Position numbers and translations under genes: made by a program. Below the pieces are notes generated by a model that did no database searches, had not been told where the DNA came from, and saw nothing but the letters and a program-made list of their open reading frames with translations. Shown here one piece after another: positions 17,261 through 26,024 of a DNA stretch of 64,000 nt. The stretch comes from CAZRCZ01 sp964598765 (GTDB taxonomy: Bacteria; Sumerlaeota; Sumerlaeia; MVZB01; JAJFLK01): the NCBI GenBank assembly GCA_964598765.1, contig CAZRCZ010000003.1:186001-250000 (forward strand). Reading direction: 5' to 3'. Position 1 is the first letter of the stretch; each line of letters starts with the position of its first letter.

Positions 17261-19732
17261 ATGGTCCAAGCAAGAAAACTCGGATTTGTCGTTCACCTTC
17301 TTATTTTCCTTTTTGTCCGCGGCTCTGCGCTCGCGGGGAATGAAATTCGGTTGCCGCTTCCCTGCGTTGACGCGCCCGTGGACGTGATCCTCGACGAACA
17401 CGCGATTCCGCATGTTTACGCCAAGAGCATCGAAGACGCCTATCGCGCGATCGGGTATCTCCAAGCTAAGGATCGGCTTTTGCAGATGGAGCTTTTTCGC
17501 AGAACCGCGCAAGGGCGAATGGCGGAGTTGCAGGGAGACGAGGCATTCGAGCAGGATCTTCTCACCCGTCAACTCGATTTGCGCGGAAGTTCAGAACAGG
17601 CGATCAAGACGGGAATTCTCGGCGAGGAGGTCAACCGGCAACTTGAGGCATTCGCGCAAGGAGTGAACGCGCGCCTTGAAGAACTCAAAACCGAGGAGGG
17701 AAAGAAAAGTTTGCCTCCGATGATCCGTCTCCTCGGATTGACAATCGCTCCGTGGTCGCCGGTGGATAGCGTCAGCCTCTCCAAATACATGGCTTGGGAC
17801 CAGCAGGGAACGGACAGCGATTTGTGGTTCGGGATGATGGTGGAAAAACTCGGCGTGGACGCCGCCGAGGAGCTTTGGCCGTTGGATCGTCCCTACGAGC
17901 TACCGATAGTGCCCGATTGGCCGAATAAAAAAACGCCGCTTCCGAACCGCCCGACCGCAAGCTTGAAGTCGGATGCGGAAGTTCTGCTCGCATTGAATCA
18001 AGGGAAACCCTTCTCAACCGATTACATGGACTTGTTTCATCATCTTGAAAGCGGAGGTTTGATGCGAATCGGCACGGCGTTTGGAAGCAATAACTGGGTC
18101 ATTTCCGGCTCGAAAAGCGCGACCGGCAAGCCGATCCTTTGCAACGATCCGCATCTCCCTTTGACGATTCCCTCGATTTGGTATGCCGCGCACATCGTCG
18201 CGCCCGGACTGAACGTGACCGGCGTCACGTTTCCCGGTTCGCCCTACGTCGTCATCGGACACAGCGAGTGCGCCGCTTGGGGCATGACCAACATGGAAGC
18301 CGACGCCGTGGATTATTACATCGAGACCGTCAATCCCGACAATCCGAAGCAATACAAACACAAGGGGCAATGGAAGGAATTCTCCGAGCGAAGAGAAATT
18401 ATTGCCGTTCGGGGTCAATCTCCGCGCGAGATCACAGTTCGGGCAACGGTTCACGGTCCGGTCGTCCGGAGCGGCGAGAAATCGGGCGGCAAGACAATCA
18501 CGCTCTGCTGGGCGGGATTGGGGCCTACCGCCGAAGTTCGCTCGGTGGCGATGCTCGGAACCTGCAAGAATCTCGACGACGCGACCAAAGCTCGTCATTA
18601 CCTCCAAGTTCCCGCGCTCAACACAATCTACGCCGACGTGGACGGCAATATCGCCATCACGCCGCACGGTAGTTTGCCCATGCGAGCGCGCGGGACGGGA
18701 CGCATCCCGATGGACGGCGCTTCGGGCGATTACGATTGGCTCGGTTACATTCCAGACGAGGAACTTCCGATCTCGGTCAATCCCGCGCGCGGATTTCTTC
18801 TTAGCGCCAATGCGCGGCCTCATCCGGTCGGCTACCCGCATTACCTCGGTTGGATGTGGTGCTACAGTTATCGCACGCGCCGGATTTACGACATGCTATC
18901 TTCAAAGGAGAAAATCAGTTTTGAGGACATGGAGCGATTTCAATTCGACGCGCACGACAAATGCGCGGAGCGGTTTATTCCAGTCCTTGTCGCCGCGTTC
19001 GACCACGCCCCCTACGGCGACGCCGTCGCGAAGAAGGCCATGGACCTGCTCCGCGATTGGGATTTCGTCTGCGATCCCGTCAAACCGCAACCGACGATTT
19101 ACATGGAATGGTTCAGCGCGTATCGCCATGCGGTTTGGGACGACGAATGGAAATCGCGCGGAATTGAGCAACCTGCCGGGGGTTGGGGTTACGACGAGGA
19201 TAACCGGCGCGAGCCGATGCTCGACGTGCTGGAATATCTGACGCTCGAAAAACCTGAATCGGCGTGGTTCGACGACAAAACCACCCCGGAGCATGAAGCC
19301 CGCGATGATATTTTCCGCCTTTCTTTTACCGCCGCTATTGAAAAGCTGAAGAAAGAACGCGGCGACGATCCGGCCAAGTGGCTCTGGGGTGCGGTGAATC
19401 GGCTCGCATTGAGGCCGCTGAATCTCAACCAAACTCCTCGCGGTGGAATGGAAATTCTCGGATCGCCCTTCACGGTCAATCCGGGAGGTCGCGGAGGTCC
19501 CGTCGCCGACGGCGCGTCGTGGCGGCAGATCGTGGAGTTGGGCAATCCCGCCCACGCGGTTGGCGTCTATCCCGGAGGTCAGAGCGAAAATCTTTCCAGC
19601 CCGCACTATGACGACATGGTGGATTTGTGGGTGAAGGGGAAGTATGTCCCCCTGTATTTCTATAGCGCTCCGGGAGAATTCCCTGTGGTTGAAGCAAATG
19701 AACGGATCAATTTCACTCCGAGCAAACCATGA
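17261..19732 (+). CDS. Penicillin acylase family Ntn-hydrolase
   Basis: An 823-residue exported precursor. The ATG at 17261 starts a signal peptide (LGFVVHLLIFLFVRGSALAG). The alpha-chain carries ILDEHAIPHVYAKSIEDAYR and IGYLQAKDRLLQMELFRR, the canonical start of penicillin G acylase and AHL acylase proteins. The beta-chain begins at the autocatalytic nucleophile in FGSNNW (Ser276), followed by GKPILCNDPHLPLTIPSIWY. The enzyme is processed in the periplasm and hydrolyses amides such as N-acyl-homoserine lactones or N-acyl amino acids; substrate unknown. It precedes two acyl-CoA dehydrogenase genes, which could degrade a released acyl chain, but this is only suggestive. Confidence 0.93.
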   Translation: MVQARKLGFVVHLLIFLFVRGSALAGNEIRLPLPCVDAPVDVILDEHAIPHVYAKSIEDAYRAIGYLQAKDRLLQMELFRRTAQGRMAELQGDEAFEQDLLTRQLDLRGSSEQAIKTGILGEEVNRQLEAFAQGVNARLEELKTEEGKKSLPPMIRLLGLTIAPWSPVDSVSLSKYMAWDQQGTDSDLWFGMMVEKLGVDAAEELWPLDRPYELPIVPDWPNKKTPLPNRPTASLKSDAEVLLALNQGKPFSTDYMDLFHHLESGGLMRIGTAFGSNNWVISGSKSATGKPILCNDPHLPLTIPSIWYAAHIVAPGLNVTGVTFPGSPYVVIGHSECAAWGMTNMEADAVDYYIETVNPDNPKQYKHKGQWKEFSERREIIAVRGQSPREITVRATVHGPVVRSGEKSGGKTITLCWAGLGPTAEVRSVAMLGTCKNLDDATKARHYLQVPALNTIYADVDGNIAITPHGSLPMRARGTGRIPMDGASGDYDWLGYIPDEELPISVNPARGFLLSANARPHPVGYPHYLGWMWCYSYRTRRIYDMLSSKEKISFEDMERFQFDAHDKCAERFIPVLVAAFDHAPYGDAVAKKAMDLLRDWDFVCDPVKPQPTIYMEWFSAYRHAVWDDEWKSRGIEQPAGGWGYDEDNRREPMLDVLEYLTLEKPESAWFDDKTTPEHEARDDIFRLSFTAAIEKLKKERGDDPAKWLWGAVNRLALRPLNLNQTPRGGMEILGSPFTVNPGGRGGPVADGASWRQIVELGNPAHAVGVYPGGQSENLSSPHYDDMVDLWVKGKYVPLYFYSAPGEFPVVEANERINFTPSKP

Positions 19733-19885
19733 GACGATGAATATCTCTGCGGTCTCCGCGCGTCGGCGTGAAAATTTCTTCGTGTTCGTACGGCGCAATT
19801 TGGGAGCGGCGAGATTTTTTCAGCTTGACCTCCGTCCCCGTCGCATCTAAAAGTTTTACCTACATTTATCCTCAGGGGGGAGAAA

Positions 19886-21013
19886 ATGAACTTCGATTTT
19901 TCGAATGAGCAAAAATCAATCAAGGATCAGGCGCGCCGCTTTTTGAAGGAGCGTTGCACCTCCGAAGTCATTCGTCGGGTCTTGGAGGGGGAGGAACCGT
20001 TCGCCCGCGAAATATGGAAAACGGTGATCGAATTGGGATGGACAGGAGCGGCGATTCCCGAAACCTACGGCGGCATCGGATTGGGTTATCTCGAACTTTG
20101 CGTCATTGCCGAGGAATTGGGCCGCGCCATCACGCCGGTTCCTTTTTCGTCCTCGGTTTATCTTGCGAGCGAAGCGATTCTTTCGGCGGGCAATGAGGAG
20201 CAAAAGCAAAAGTATCTTCCCAAATTGGCGGCGGGGAAAATGATCGGAACGCTTGCCATTGCGGAGGGTGCGCAACCGACGCTCGGAACCAACATCAAGA
20301 CGGTTCTGCATGGGAACAAGGTCAGCGGCGCGAAGGTTCCGGTTTCCGATGGAACCGTCGCCGATTTCGCCATCGTCGCGACGGGCAAGGAACAATCCAA
20401 CGGAGGCGGGGCGATTTCGCTCGCGGTGGTTGATCTCAAGGGATCGGGCGTCTCGCGCGAGTTGGTCCGAACCATGGATCCGACCCGGCCTCACGCCAAG
20501 ATTGTATTCGATGGAGCGGAAGCCGAGCCGCTGGGCAATTCCGGTGAAGGATCAAAAATCCTCGATCGGGTTTTCAATCGCGCCGCCGTCCTGACGGCGA
20601 TGGAACAACTGGGCGGAGCCGATGCTTGTCTTGCGATGGCGCAAGATTACGCGCGCAATCGTTACGCCTTCGGCCGTCCCGTCGGATCGTTTCAGGCGAT
20701 CAAACACAAACTGGCCGACATGTATATCAAGAATGAACTGGCGCGATCCAACTGCCACTACGGCGCGTGGGCGCTTTCGAGCGACGCGCCCGAACTGCCG
20801 ACGGCTTCCGCTTCGGCGCGGATCGCCGCGACCGAGGCGTTCGAATTTGCCGCCAAGGAAAATATCCAAACCCACGGCGGCAACGGATTCACTTGGGAAT
20901 ACGACTGCCACCTTTATTATCGCCGGTCCAAACTCCTTGCGCTTTCCCTTGGAGGATTGAGCGCGTGGAAGTCGCGGCTGATTGACCGGCTCGAAGCCCG
21001 GTCCGCCGCCTAA
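19886..21013 (+). CDS. Acyl-CoA dehydrogenase (375 aa)
   Basis: FAD-dependent acyl-CoA dehydrogenase of normal length. The N-terminal helical domain begins FDFSNEQKSIKDQARRFLKE, and ETYGGIGLGYLELCVIAEEL follows. The C-terminal four-helix bundle has RYAFGRPVGSFQAIKHKLAD and NIQTHGGNGFTWEYDCHLYY, the FAD/dimer-contact GGNGFTxE motif. The middle flavin-binding loop (AIAEGAQP) is weak, lacking the usual xxTEPxxGSD. A GGGGGAGAA stretch precedes the ATG. A second, different acyl-CoA dehydrogenase follows 71 bp downstream. Adjacent pairs with one weak flavin site are typical of alpha2-beta2 heterotetramers such as those in steroid side-chain degradation. Confidence 0.92.
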   Translation: MNFDFSNEQKSIKDQARRFLKERCTSEVIRRVLEGEEPFAREIWKTVIELGWTGAAIPETYGGIGLGYLELCVIAEELGRAITPVPFSSSVYLASEAILSAGNEEQKQKYLPKLAAGKMIGTLAIAEGAQPTLGTNIKTVLHGNKVSGAKVPVSDGTVADFAIVATGKEQSNGGGAISLAVVDLKGSGVSRELVRTMDPTRPHAKIVFDGAEAEPLGNSGEGSKILDRVFNRAAVLTAMEQLGGADACLAMAQDYARNRYAFGRPVGSFQAIKHKLADMYIKNELARSNCHYGAWALSSDAPELPTASASARIAATEAFEFAAKENIQTHGGNGFTWEYDCHLYYRRSKLLALSLGGLSAWKSRLIDRLEARSAA

Positions 21014-21030
21014 TAATTAATTCCTCTTAC

Positions 21031-21053
21031 CCCTCTCCCAGTTAGGGAGAGGG
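21031..21053. repeat. CCCTCTCCC/GGGAGAGGG stem-loop
   Basis: A 9-bp perfect stem (CCCTCTCCC, loop AGTTA, GGGAGAGGG) followed by CAGGGTGAGGG lies between the two acyl-CoA dehydrogenase genes. This matches a widely dispersed bacterial intergenic repeat motif. It has no U-tract, so it is more likely a processing or stability element than an intrinsic terminator. Confidence 0.75.
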
Positions 21054-21084
21054 CAGGGTGAGGGTAAACGAAAGGACAACGTCA

Positions 21085-22320
21085 ATGGATTTCAATGACA
21101 CCCCCGAAGAAGCGCAATTTCGCGCCGAAGTCTGGGCATGGCTCGATAAAAACGCCCCGCGCAAAGACGGCCGCTCGCGCATTCCGCGCGCCGGCGGAGA
21201 GCACGAGGCCGAGGAACTCAGACGCGCCAAGGAATGGCAGGCGTGCAAGGCTGACGGCGGTTGGTCCTGCATTCATTGGCCGAAAAAATACGGCGGACGC
21301 GGCGGTTCGCTCATGCAAAGCGTGATTTACAACATGGAGGAGGAAAATTACTCCATCCCGCGCGGCTATTTCGAGATCGGCCTCGGCATGTGCGGGCCGA
21401 CGATGATGGCCTTTGCCACGGAAGAGCAAAAGCAACGCTACCTGCCGAAAATGATTCGCGGCGAGGAGATTTGGTGCCAACTTTTCTCCGAACCCGCCGC
21501 CGGATCGGACTTGGCCGGACTCCGCACCAAAGCCGAGCGCGACGGCAACGATTGGATCATTAACGGACAAAAAGTCTGGACCTCCGGCGCGCACTTTTCC
21601 GATTACGGCATTCTCGTCACGCGCCACGATTCAAAAATTCCCAAACACAAGGGACTCACTTTTTTCTTTATTGACATGCGCGCGCCGGGCGTCGAGGTGC
21701 GCCGCATCAAGCAAATCTCCGGCGATTCGCATTTCTGCGAGGTCTTCTTCAAGGATTTGCGCGTTCCCGACACGCAACGGCTCGGAGCCGTGGGGCAAGG
21801 CTGGCAGGTCTCTCTGACGACGCTCATGAACGAGCGCCTCGCCGCGGGCCGGTTGCCCGGCGCGGACATCGAGGAACTTTTGGAACTGGTGCGCGGGATT
21901 CAACTGGAGGACGGTCTCGCGATCAAGAATCCCGCCGTGCGCGAAAAACTCGCCGATTGGTATGTGCAAAACGAGGGATTGCGCCACACGATCAACCGGA
22001 TCATGACAGCCCTTTCGCGCGGACAGATGCCCGGCCCCGAGGCTTCGATTCTCAAGGTTGTCACGGCGAATAAGCTTCAAGAGATCGCCTCGTTCGGAAC
22101 CGATCTTCAAGACATGGGGGGCATCTTGATGGACGACGACCAAGCGCAAATGCAGGGACTTTTTCAATTGTCGTTCCTGATGACCCCCGGTTTCCGCATC
22201 GCGGGAGGAACGGACGAAATTCTTCGCAACATCATCGCCGAGCGCGTCTTGGGTCTTCCCGGCGACATCCGAGTTGACAAAGACGTTCCGTTTAACGAAT
22301 TGCCCACGGGCAAAGTATAG
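21085..22320 (+). CDS. Acyl-CoA dehydrogenase (411 aa)
   Basis: Second acyl-CoA dehydrogenase, started at 21085 with AAAGGAC upstream. The flavin loop is intact: CQLFSEPAAGSDLAGLRTKA, then WIINGQKVWTSGAHFSDYGI, a strong match to the FAD-binding middle domain. The C-terminus has MTPGFRIAGGTDEILRNIIA with the glycine-rich GGTxEIxxN motif. The N-terminus (TPEEAQFRAEVWAWLDKNAP) and the insert VRRIKQISGDSHFCEVFFKD suit the long-chain/steroid FadE branch. Together with the upstream gene, whose own flavin loop is weak, it probably forms a heteromeric dehydrogenase that oxidises an acyl-CoA thioester at the alpha-beta position. Confidence 0.93.
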   Translation: MDFNDTPEEAQFRAEVWAWLDKNAPRKDGRSRIPRAGGEHEAEELRRAKEWQACKADGGWSCIHWPKKYGGRGGSLMQSVIYNMEEENYSIPRGYFEIGLGMCGPTMMAFATEEQKQRYLPKMIRGEEIWCQLFSEPAAGSDLAGLRTKAERDGNDWIINGQKVWTSGAHFSDYGILVTRHDSKIPKHKGLTFFFIDMRAPGVEVRRIKQISGDSHFCEVFFKDLRVPDTQRLGAVGQGWQVSLTTLMNERLAAGRLPGADIEELLELVRGIQLEDGLAIKNPAVREKLADWYVQNEGLRHTINRIMTALSRGQMPGPEASILKVVTANKLQEIASFGTDLQDMGGILMDDDQAQMQGLFQLSFLMTPGFRIAGGTDEILRNIIAERVLGLPGDIRVDKDVPFNELPTGKV

Positions 22321-22337
22321 TATCCATCATGCATGCG

Positions 22338-22359
22338 GCACAGCCGCGCCCGGCTGTGC
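22338..22359. repeat. GCACAGCCG palindrome between convergent genes
   Basis: Perfect 9-bp inverted repeat GCACAGCCG / CGGCTGTGC with a 4-nt loop lies exactly in the short gap between the acyl-CoA dehydrogenase stop and the 3' end of the convergent FG-GAP gene. It could serve as a weak bidirectional terminator; no T-run follows on either side. Confidence 0.7.
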
Positions 22360-22362
22360 AAA

Positions 22363-23790
22363 TTATCGCCGCCGCGTCGCGGGTTGGGTCGCGCTCGAAT
22401 TTTGGGTCTGCGGTTGCGCCGTCGCCGCCGCTCCGCGATGGAGAATTGACGATCGGATGTTGATCGAAAAGACATAAGCGCGTCCGGACTCCAAAGCCCC
22501 GCCATCTTCGTCACTCGCTCCAATGATGATTCCGGGATGCCCCCGAGCCGGAGCACTGGAGGTTCCGCTGACTGAAGAGCCGAACCTTCCGCCTTGCTTC
22601 GGATTGGGGGAGGCGACAGTTTGAAGAAGCAAACCCGTTGCGCCGCTAAAAAGATAGATGTGACCTTCCTGAGAATAGGTCGGTCCGTTTTCGATCATGG
22701 CGCCGACGAGGACGTCTCCGCGCCTGTCACCGTCAATGTCGCCAACTCCGGCAACCGAGATACTGAAGCCGGTGGCCGATGCGGGTTGAGCCGAAGGCGA
22801 TTGTAGCGCGTGGAGCAAGGCACCGGTCGAGCCGTTGAAAACATACGCGATTCCTTCATTACCCGTTCCCACAACGACGTCGCCACCTCCATCGCCGTCA
22901 ACGTCGGGAATTCCGGAGACTGACCAGCCGAAATTTCCCCTGTCGAGCGGGTTCGGAGACACCAGCTTTACGAGCAGAGATCCATCCGTCCCATCGAAAA
23001 TGTAGGCCGCGCCAGCCTCCACGTAAGTGGTGTCCTCCCTCGGCGCTCCCACAATAAGTTCATTGAAGCCATCGTTATTGACGTCCGGCACCTGCGCGAT
23101 GGACGACCCAAATGCAACGTCTCCCCCAACATACCACGGGGCTTCGATCTGTCGCATCAAACTACCGTCGCCGCCGCTGAAGAGATAGACGCGTCCCCAA
23201 CCGCTGGCGTAGGTGGTTTCTTCGGGGGCGCCAACCGCAAAATCGCCCAATCCATCTCCATCCAAATCGGCCAATCCCGTTACGGAACCGCCAAAAAAGC
23301 CGTAAGCTTGGATATTGGGAGACTGGAGCGAGTAGAGAAGCGTTCCCATGTTCCCGCTGAAAACGTAAACCCTTCCGGCGGCTCGTCCACCCTCCGGTTG
23401 TTCTCCGGGCGCGCCAATGACCACATCGCCGCGCCGATCCGCGTTGAGGTCGGGAATCCCGGAGACCGAAGCGCCGAATGCGCCTTCCTTCTCGGGAGTT
23501 GGAGATTGAAGCGTCCACAACACTCTCCCCGAGGCTCCGCTGAGAATGTAAGCCCGTCCCTGAAGGTTCGCGAATGGATCATTGATTGGTTTTTCGCCTA
23601 CGGCGCCGACCACAGTGTCCGGCCGTCCATCCCCGTTGACGTCCGGCACACCGGAGACCGAAAATCCGAACATGCCCGATCTGGTGGGATTGGGGGACAA
23701 TAGATTTAGCACGCGTGCCGCGCCGCCTCCCGCGCCTATCAAGCCGATTCCCACGAGCGCAAACCAAAGATAAAAGCTCCGGCGATTCAT
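22363..23790 (-). CDS. Secreted FG-GAP/integrin-alpha-like beta-propeller protein
   Basis: A 475-residue exported protein built almost entirely of FG-GAP repeats. The ATG at 23790 is followed by a signal peptide (SFYLWFALVGIGLIGAGGG). At least six blades are seen with the pattern FGxSVSGxxDxNxDGxxD: GVPDVNGDGRPDTVVGA, GIPDLNADRRGDVVIGAPGE, GLADLDGDGLGDFAVGAPEE and QVPDVNNDGFNELIVGAPRE, each holding a calcium-binding DxNxDG loop, between YVFSGxxGxLL strands. Such propellers are extracellular or outer-membrane-associated and bind ligands, but no enzymatic function is implied. The apparent extension to 23865 contains the GGCATGGGCATC palindrome and is not coding. Confidence 0.92.
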   Translation of the reverse strand: MNRRSFYLWFALVGIGLIGAGGGAARVLNLLSPNPTRSGMFGFSVSGVPDVNGDGRPDTVVGAVGEKPINDPFANLQGRAYILSGASGRVLWTLQSPTPEKEGAFGASVSGIPDLNADRRGDVVIGAPGEQPEGGRAAGRVYVFSGNMGTLLYSLQSPNIQAYGFFGGSVTGLADLDGDGLGDFAVGAPEETTYASGWGRVYLFSGGDGSLMRQIEAPWYVGGDVAFGSSIAQVPDVNNDGFNELIVGAPREDTTYVEAGAAYIFDGTDGSLLVKLVSPNPLDRGNFGWSVSGIPDVDGDGGGDVVVGTGNEGIAYVFNGSTGALLHALQSPSAQPASATGFSISVAGVGDIDGDRRGDVLVGAMIENGPTYSQEGHIYLFSGATGLLLQTVASPNPKQGGRFGSSVSGTSSAPARGHPGIIIGASDEDGGALESGRAYVFSINIRSSILHRGAAATAQPQTQNSSATQPATRRR

Positions 23791-23819
23791 GGGGCGATTT
23801 CCCTTTCCGCAAGTTGTGG

Positions 23820-23838
23820 CATGGGCATCTTGCCCATG
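23820..23838. repeat. CATGGGC/GCCCATG palindrome
   Basis: Short palindrome CATGGGC ATCTT GCCCATG just upstream of the FG-GAP gene. A related GTGGGTATCATGCCCGTGGG is found at 40818-40846, so it is a dispersed family. Confidence 0.65.
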
Positions 23839-23865
23839 AAACTCAGGCCGATGAGTGGATGACAT

Positions 23866-24242
23866 ACGACATGGTCTCCTTAAAGATTGTTTGAGCGCGA
23901 GGGACGTCTCCGCGCCTCAAATCGGCAGTAAACTTTTCAGTTCCGAAACGACTCTGCTCTTCCTCATATGTCATGTCGCCGGAGGCGTCAACTTGAAGAC
24001 AATGGGATGAACAAAAAATCTTTCGGGTTCCTGCCTCTACTTACAATAAACGGCTGAGGAGGATAAATTTCGCACAAGGAAATGAAATTTTTTCAAAATC
24101 GTTTTACCCCACAATCGTCAAAAAATTGACTCTTGTTTTTCTTCATCTTTCTCCTTCTCATCCTCCTTCTCCTTCTCCACAATGGGGTATGATTTGATTT
24201 TATGGAGAACGAGAAGGAGAATGAGTAGGAAGGGAAGAAGGA
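23866..24242. other. Intergenic region with a TTCTCC hexad-armed inverted repeat
   Basis: The first ~280 bp hold no gene or RNA that I recognise; they are AT-rich near 24060-24140 and probably carry divergent promoters. The last 100 bp hold the hexad hairpin described separately (24150-24226). Confidence 0.5.
24150..24226. repeat. TTCTCC hexad hairpin
   Basis: Left arm 24150-24178 is made of TTCTCC-like hexads (TCCTCCTTCTCCTTCTCC). Right arm 24203-24226 is its imperfect complement (GGAGAACGAGAAGGAGAATG). A 24-bp spacer separates them. The right arm merges into the purine-rich leader of the Nudix-MBL gene. Confidence 0.8.
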
Positions 24243-25709
24243 TTGGATACGCAATCAAATCTCGGCGCGGTTAATCCGAAGCCTTCCGCCGCCGGAATTA
24301 TTCTGAGCGGCGGCGACGAGCCGCGCGTTCTTTTGGTCCGCCGGAGCGCGAAACTCCGCTTCATGGGAGGGCATCATGCTTTCCCCGGCGGGCGGATTGA
24401 TCCGAACGAAGGGACGGCGAACGTGGTCGGCGCGACGGATGAGGAGCAGGCGCGCGCGATTCACGCCTTGGCGCGGGAGATTTTCGAGGAGACCGGCCTT
24501 TTGCTCGCGCAAGGTTCACTCCCGTCACGCGAGGTAATTCGAGAGGCGCGATTGCGATTGCTGGAAGAAAATGAAAGCTTCGACCGGATTTTGGAAAAGT
24601 GGAGCCTCAAAATCGCCGCCGAAGAATTCTTGCCCGCCGGAGTCTGGATCACGCCGGAGGGGAGTCCGATCCGGTTTCATGCGCGATATTATCTCCATCA
24701 CCATCGCGGCGACGACGAGCCGGAGACGATCACGGGAGAGATAGACCGGATTGATTGGCTAGGACCGCGCGAAGCGAGACGTCTCTGGCGCGAAGGCTCG
24801 ATTCAAATTCCGGCTCCCGTCGCCTACGTCCTGCAACAGCTCGCGCAGTTTCCATTTCCCGAAGTCATGCCCCATTTGCGCCGGACGACGCACGTTTCCC
24901 CTGCGAATCCGGGACGGATCGAATATCAGTGCGGCGTTTACGTTTTGCCGCTCCTGACGCCGACGCTCAGGCCGGCGACCCACACCAATTGCGTCGTCAT
25001 CGGCGAGCGCGAATTTTACGTGATTGATCCCGCGACGCCGATTCCCGACGAACAAAAGAATCTCAAAATCCAGTTGGATCATTTGTTGGAGGCCGGAGGC
25101 AAAATCGCCGCGGTTCTTCTCACCCACAGCCACATTGACCATGTCGGGGCGGCGGAATTGGTTCGCAAGGAATACGGCGCGCCGGTCTGGGCGCACAAGG
25201 CCGTCGCGCCGCAGGTGAAATTCACGATTGACCGTTTTTTGGAGCACGACGAAATCATTCGCGTCGCGGGGGATCCCGATTGGCGGTTGCGCTGTCTCCA
25301 CACCCCCGGCCATGATCCGGGGCATCTCTGTTTCCTCGAAGAAACGACGCGGACCCTGATGGCGGGAGACATGATCGCCGAGCGGGGAACGATCGTCATT
25401 TCGCCTGATTACAGCGGCGATATGACGCAATATCTCGAAAGCCTCGAACTGCTCTTGCGTGAGGATTACGACGTGATGCTTCCCGCGCACGGCCTCGCGC
25501 TGTTTAATCCCAAAGAAAAAGTGCGCGAATACATCGGTCACCGGCTGGATCGGGAAAAAAAAATTCAGGCGGCGCTCGATGAAGGCAAGAAGGAAATGAA
25601 GGAACTGCTGGCGACGGCCTACGCCGACGTGCCGAAGGAAGTGTGGCCGCTCGCCGAGCACAGCCTTCGGGCGCATCTGGTCCGACTCGGATTCCCGAAG
25701 CAAGAATGA
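24243..25709 (+). CDS. Nudix hydrolase - metallo-beta-lactamase fold fusion
   Basis: A 488-residue two-domain protein started at a TTG with AGGAAGGGA upstream. Residues about 15-210 are a Nudix domain: FMGGHHAFPGGRIDPNEG and, after an insertion, LAREIFEETGLLLA supply the two halves of the split Nudix box, the arrangement of NUDT7/NUDT19-like CoA diphosphatases. Residues about 230-480 are an MBL-fold domain with THSHIDH and HTPGHDPGHLCFLEE, the HxHxDH and downstream His motifs binding two metals, as in LACTB2/glyoxalase-II-like enzymes. Nudix enzymes cleave nucleoside diphosphates (here perhaps acyl-CoA) and MBL domains often cleave thioesters, so the fusion could act on CoA compounds; this is inference. 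Confidence 0.9.
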   Translation: MDTQSNLGAVNPKPSAAGIILSGGDEPRVLLVRRSAKLRFMGGHHAFPGGRIDPNEGTANVVGATDEEQARAIHALAREIFEETGLLLAQGSLPSREVIREARLRLLEENESFDRILEKWSLKIAAEEFLPAGVWITPEGSPIRFHARYYLHHHRGDDEPETITGEIDRIDWLGPREARRLWREGSIQIPAPVAYVLQQLAQFPFPEVMPHLRRTTHVSPANPGRIEYQCGVYVLPLLTPTLRPATHTNCVVIGEREFYVIDPATPIPDEQKNLKIQLDHLLEAGGKIAAVLLTHSHIDHVGAAELVRKEYGAPVWAHKAVAPQVKFTIDRFLEHDEIIRVAGDPDWRLRCLHTPGHDPGHLCFLEETTRTLMAGDMIAERGTIVISPDYSGDMTQYLESLELLLREDYDVMLPAHGLALFNPKEKVREYIGHRLDREKKIQAALDEGKKEMKELLATAYADVPKEVWPLAEHSLRAHLVRLGFPKQE

Positions 25710-25721
25710 ACATTGTCAACT

Positions 25722-25746
25722 AACCACCAAGACACCAAGAATCCTT
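25722..25746. repeat. Single-arm CACCAAG heptad repeat
   Basis: AACCACCAAGACACCAAGAA matches the left arms at 15072 and 17152 but has no complementary right arm nearby, so it looks like a solo half-element. Confidence 0.7.
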
Positions 25747-25762
25747 CTACCATCGAATTGCA

Positions 25763-25885
25763 GATGCCAAGTGGCATCGGCGGACGCCAACGGCGTCCCG
25801 GATTAAAGCCCAAGGCTGGCGCAACGCGCCTACCTTGGGTCGGGGTATACAAGATTTTTCGCAACCCCAAGGCGGGTTGCGGAAT
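25763..25885. repeat. Composite palindrome array E1 (GATGCC, GGACGCC, CCCAAGG, GCAACCC modules)
   Basis: Ordered modules: GATGCC aagt GGCATC, then GGACGCC aac GGCGTCC, then GCCCAAGG...CCTTGGG, then CGCAACCCC aag GCGGGTTGCG. The same modules occur in the same order or in mirror order in arrays at 28636-28853 and 33921-34141, so the array is a mobile or replicated unit, not random palindromes. Confidence 0.85.
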
Positions 25886-26024
25886 CCCTTTGTGCTGAGT
25901 CCAAAAAAAAAATTCCGAACCGGGAACAAGGGGTTGGAGGTTTGTTCCCGGCTCGGCACGTGGAGGAGAACGAAGGGACCAATTGGAGGGTTGTGGGTTG
26001 AATCGGTCCCTTCGGAATGAAGTA

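Larger units (their letters stand above)
25710..26024. other. Intergenic region filled by repeats
   Basis: Between the Nudix-MBL stop and the glnK 3' end. It holds a single CACCAAG heptad arm (25722-25746) and a composite palindrome array (25763-25885). The remaining 25890-26024 shows no recognisable gene. Confidence 0.7.

Noticed and set aside
23788..23865. 25-residue N-terminal extension of the FG-GAP protein
   Set aside because: It encodes the GGCATGGGCATC palindrome; the signal peptide begins at the inner ATG (23790).
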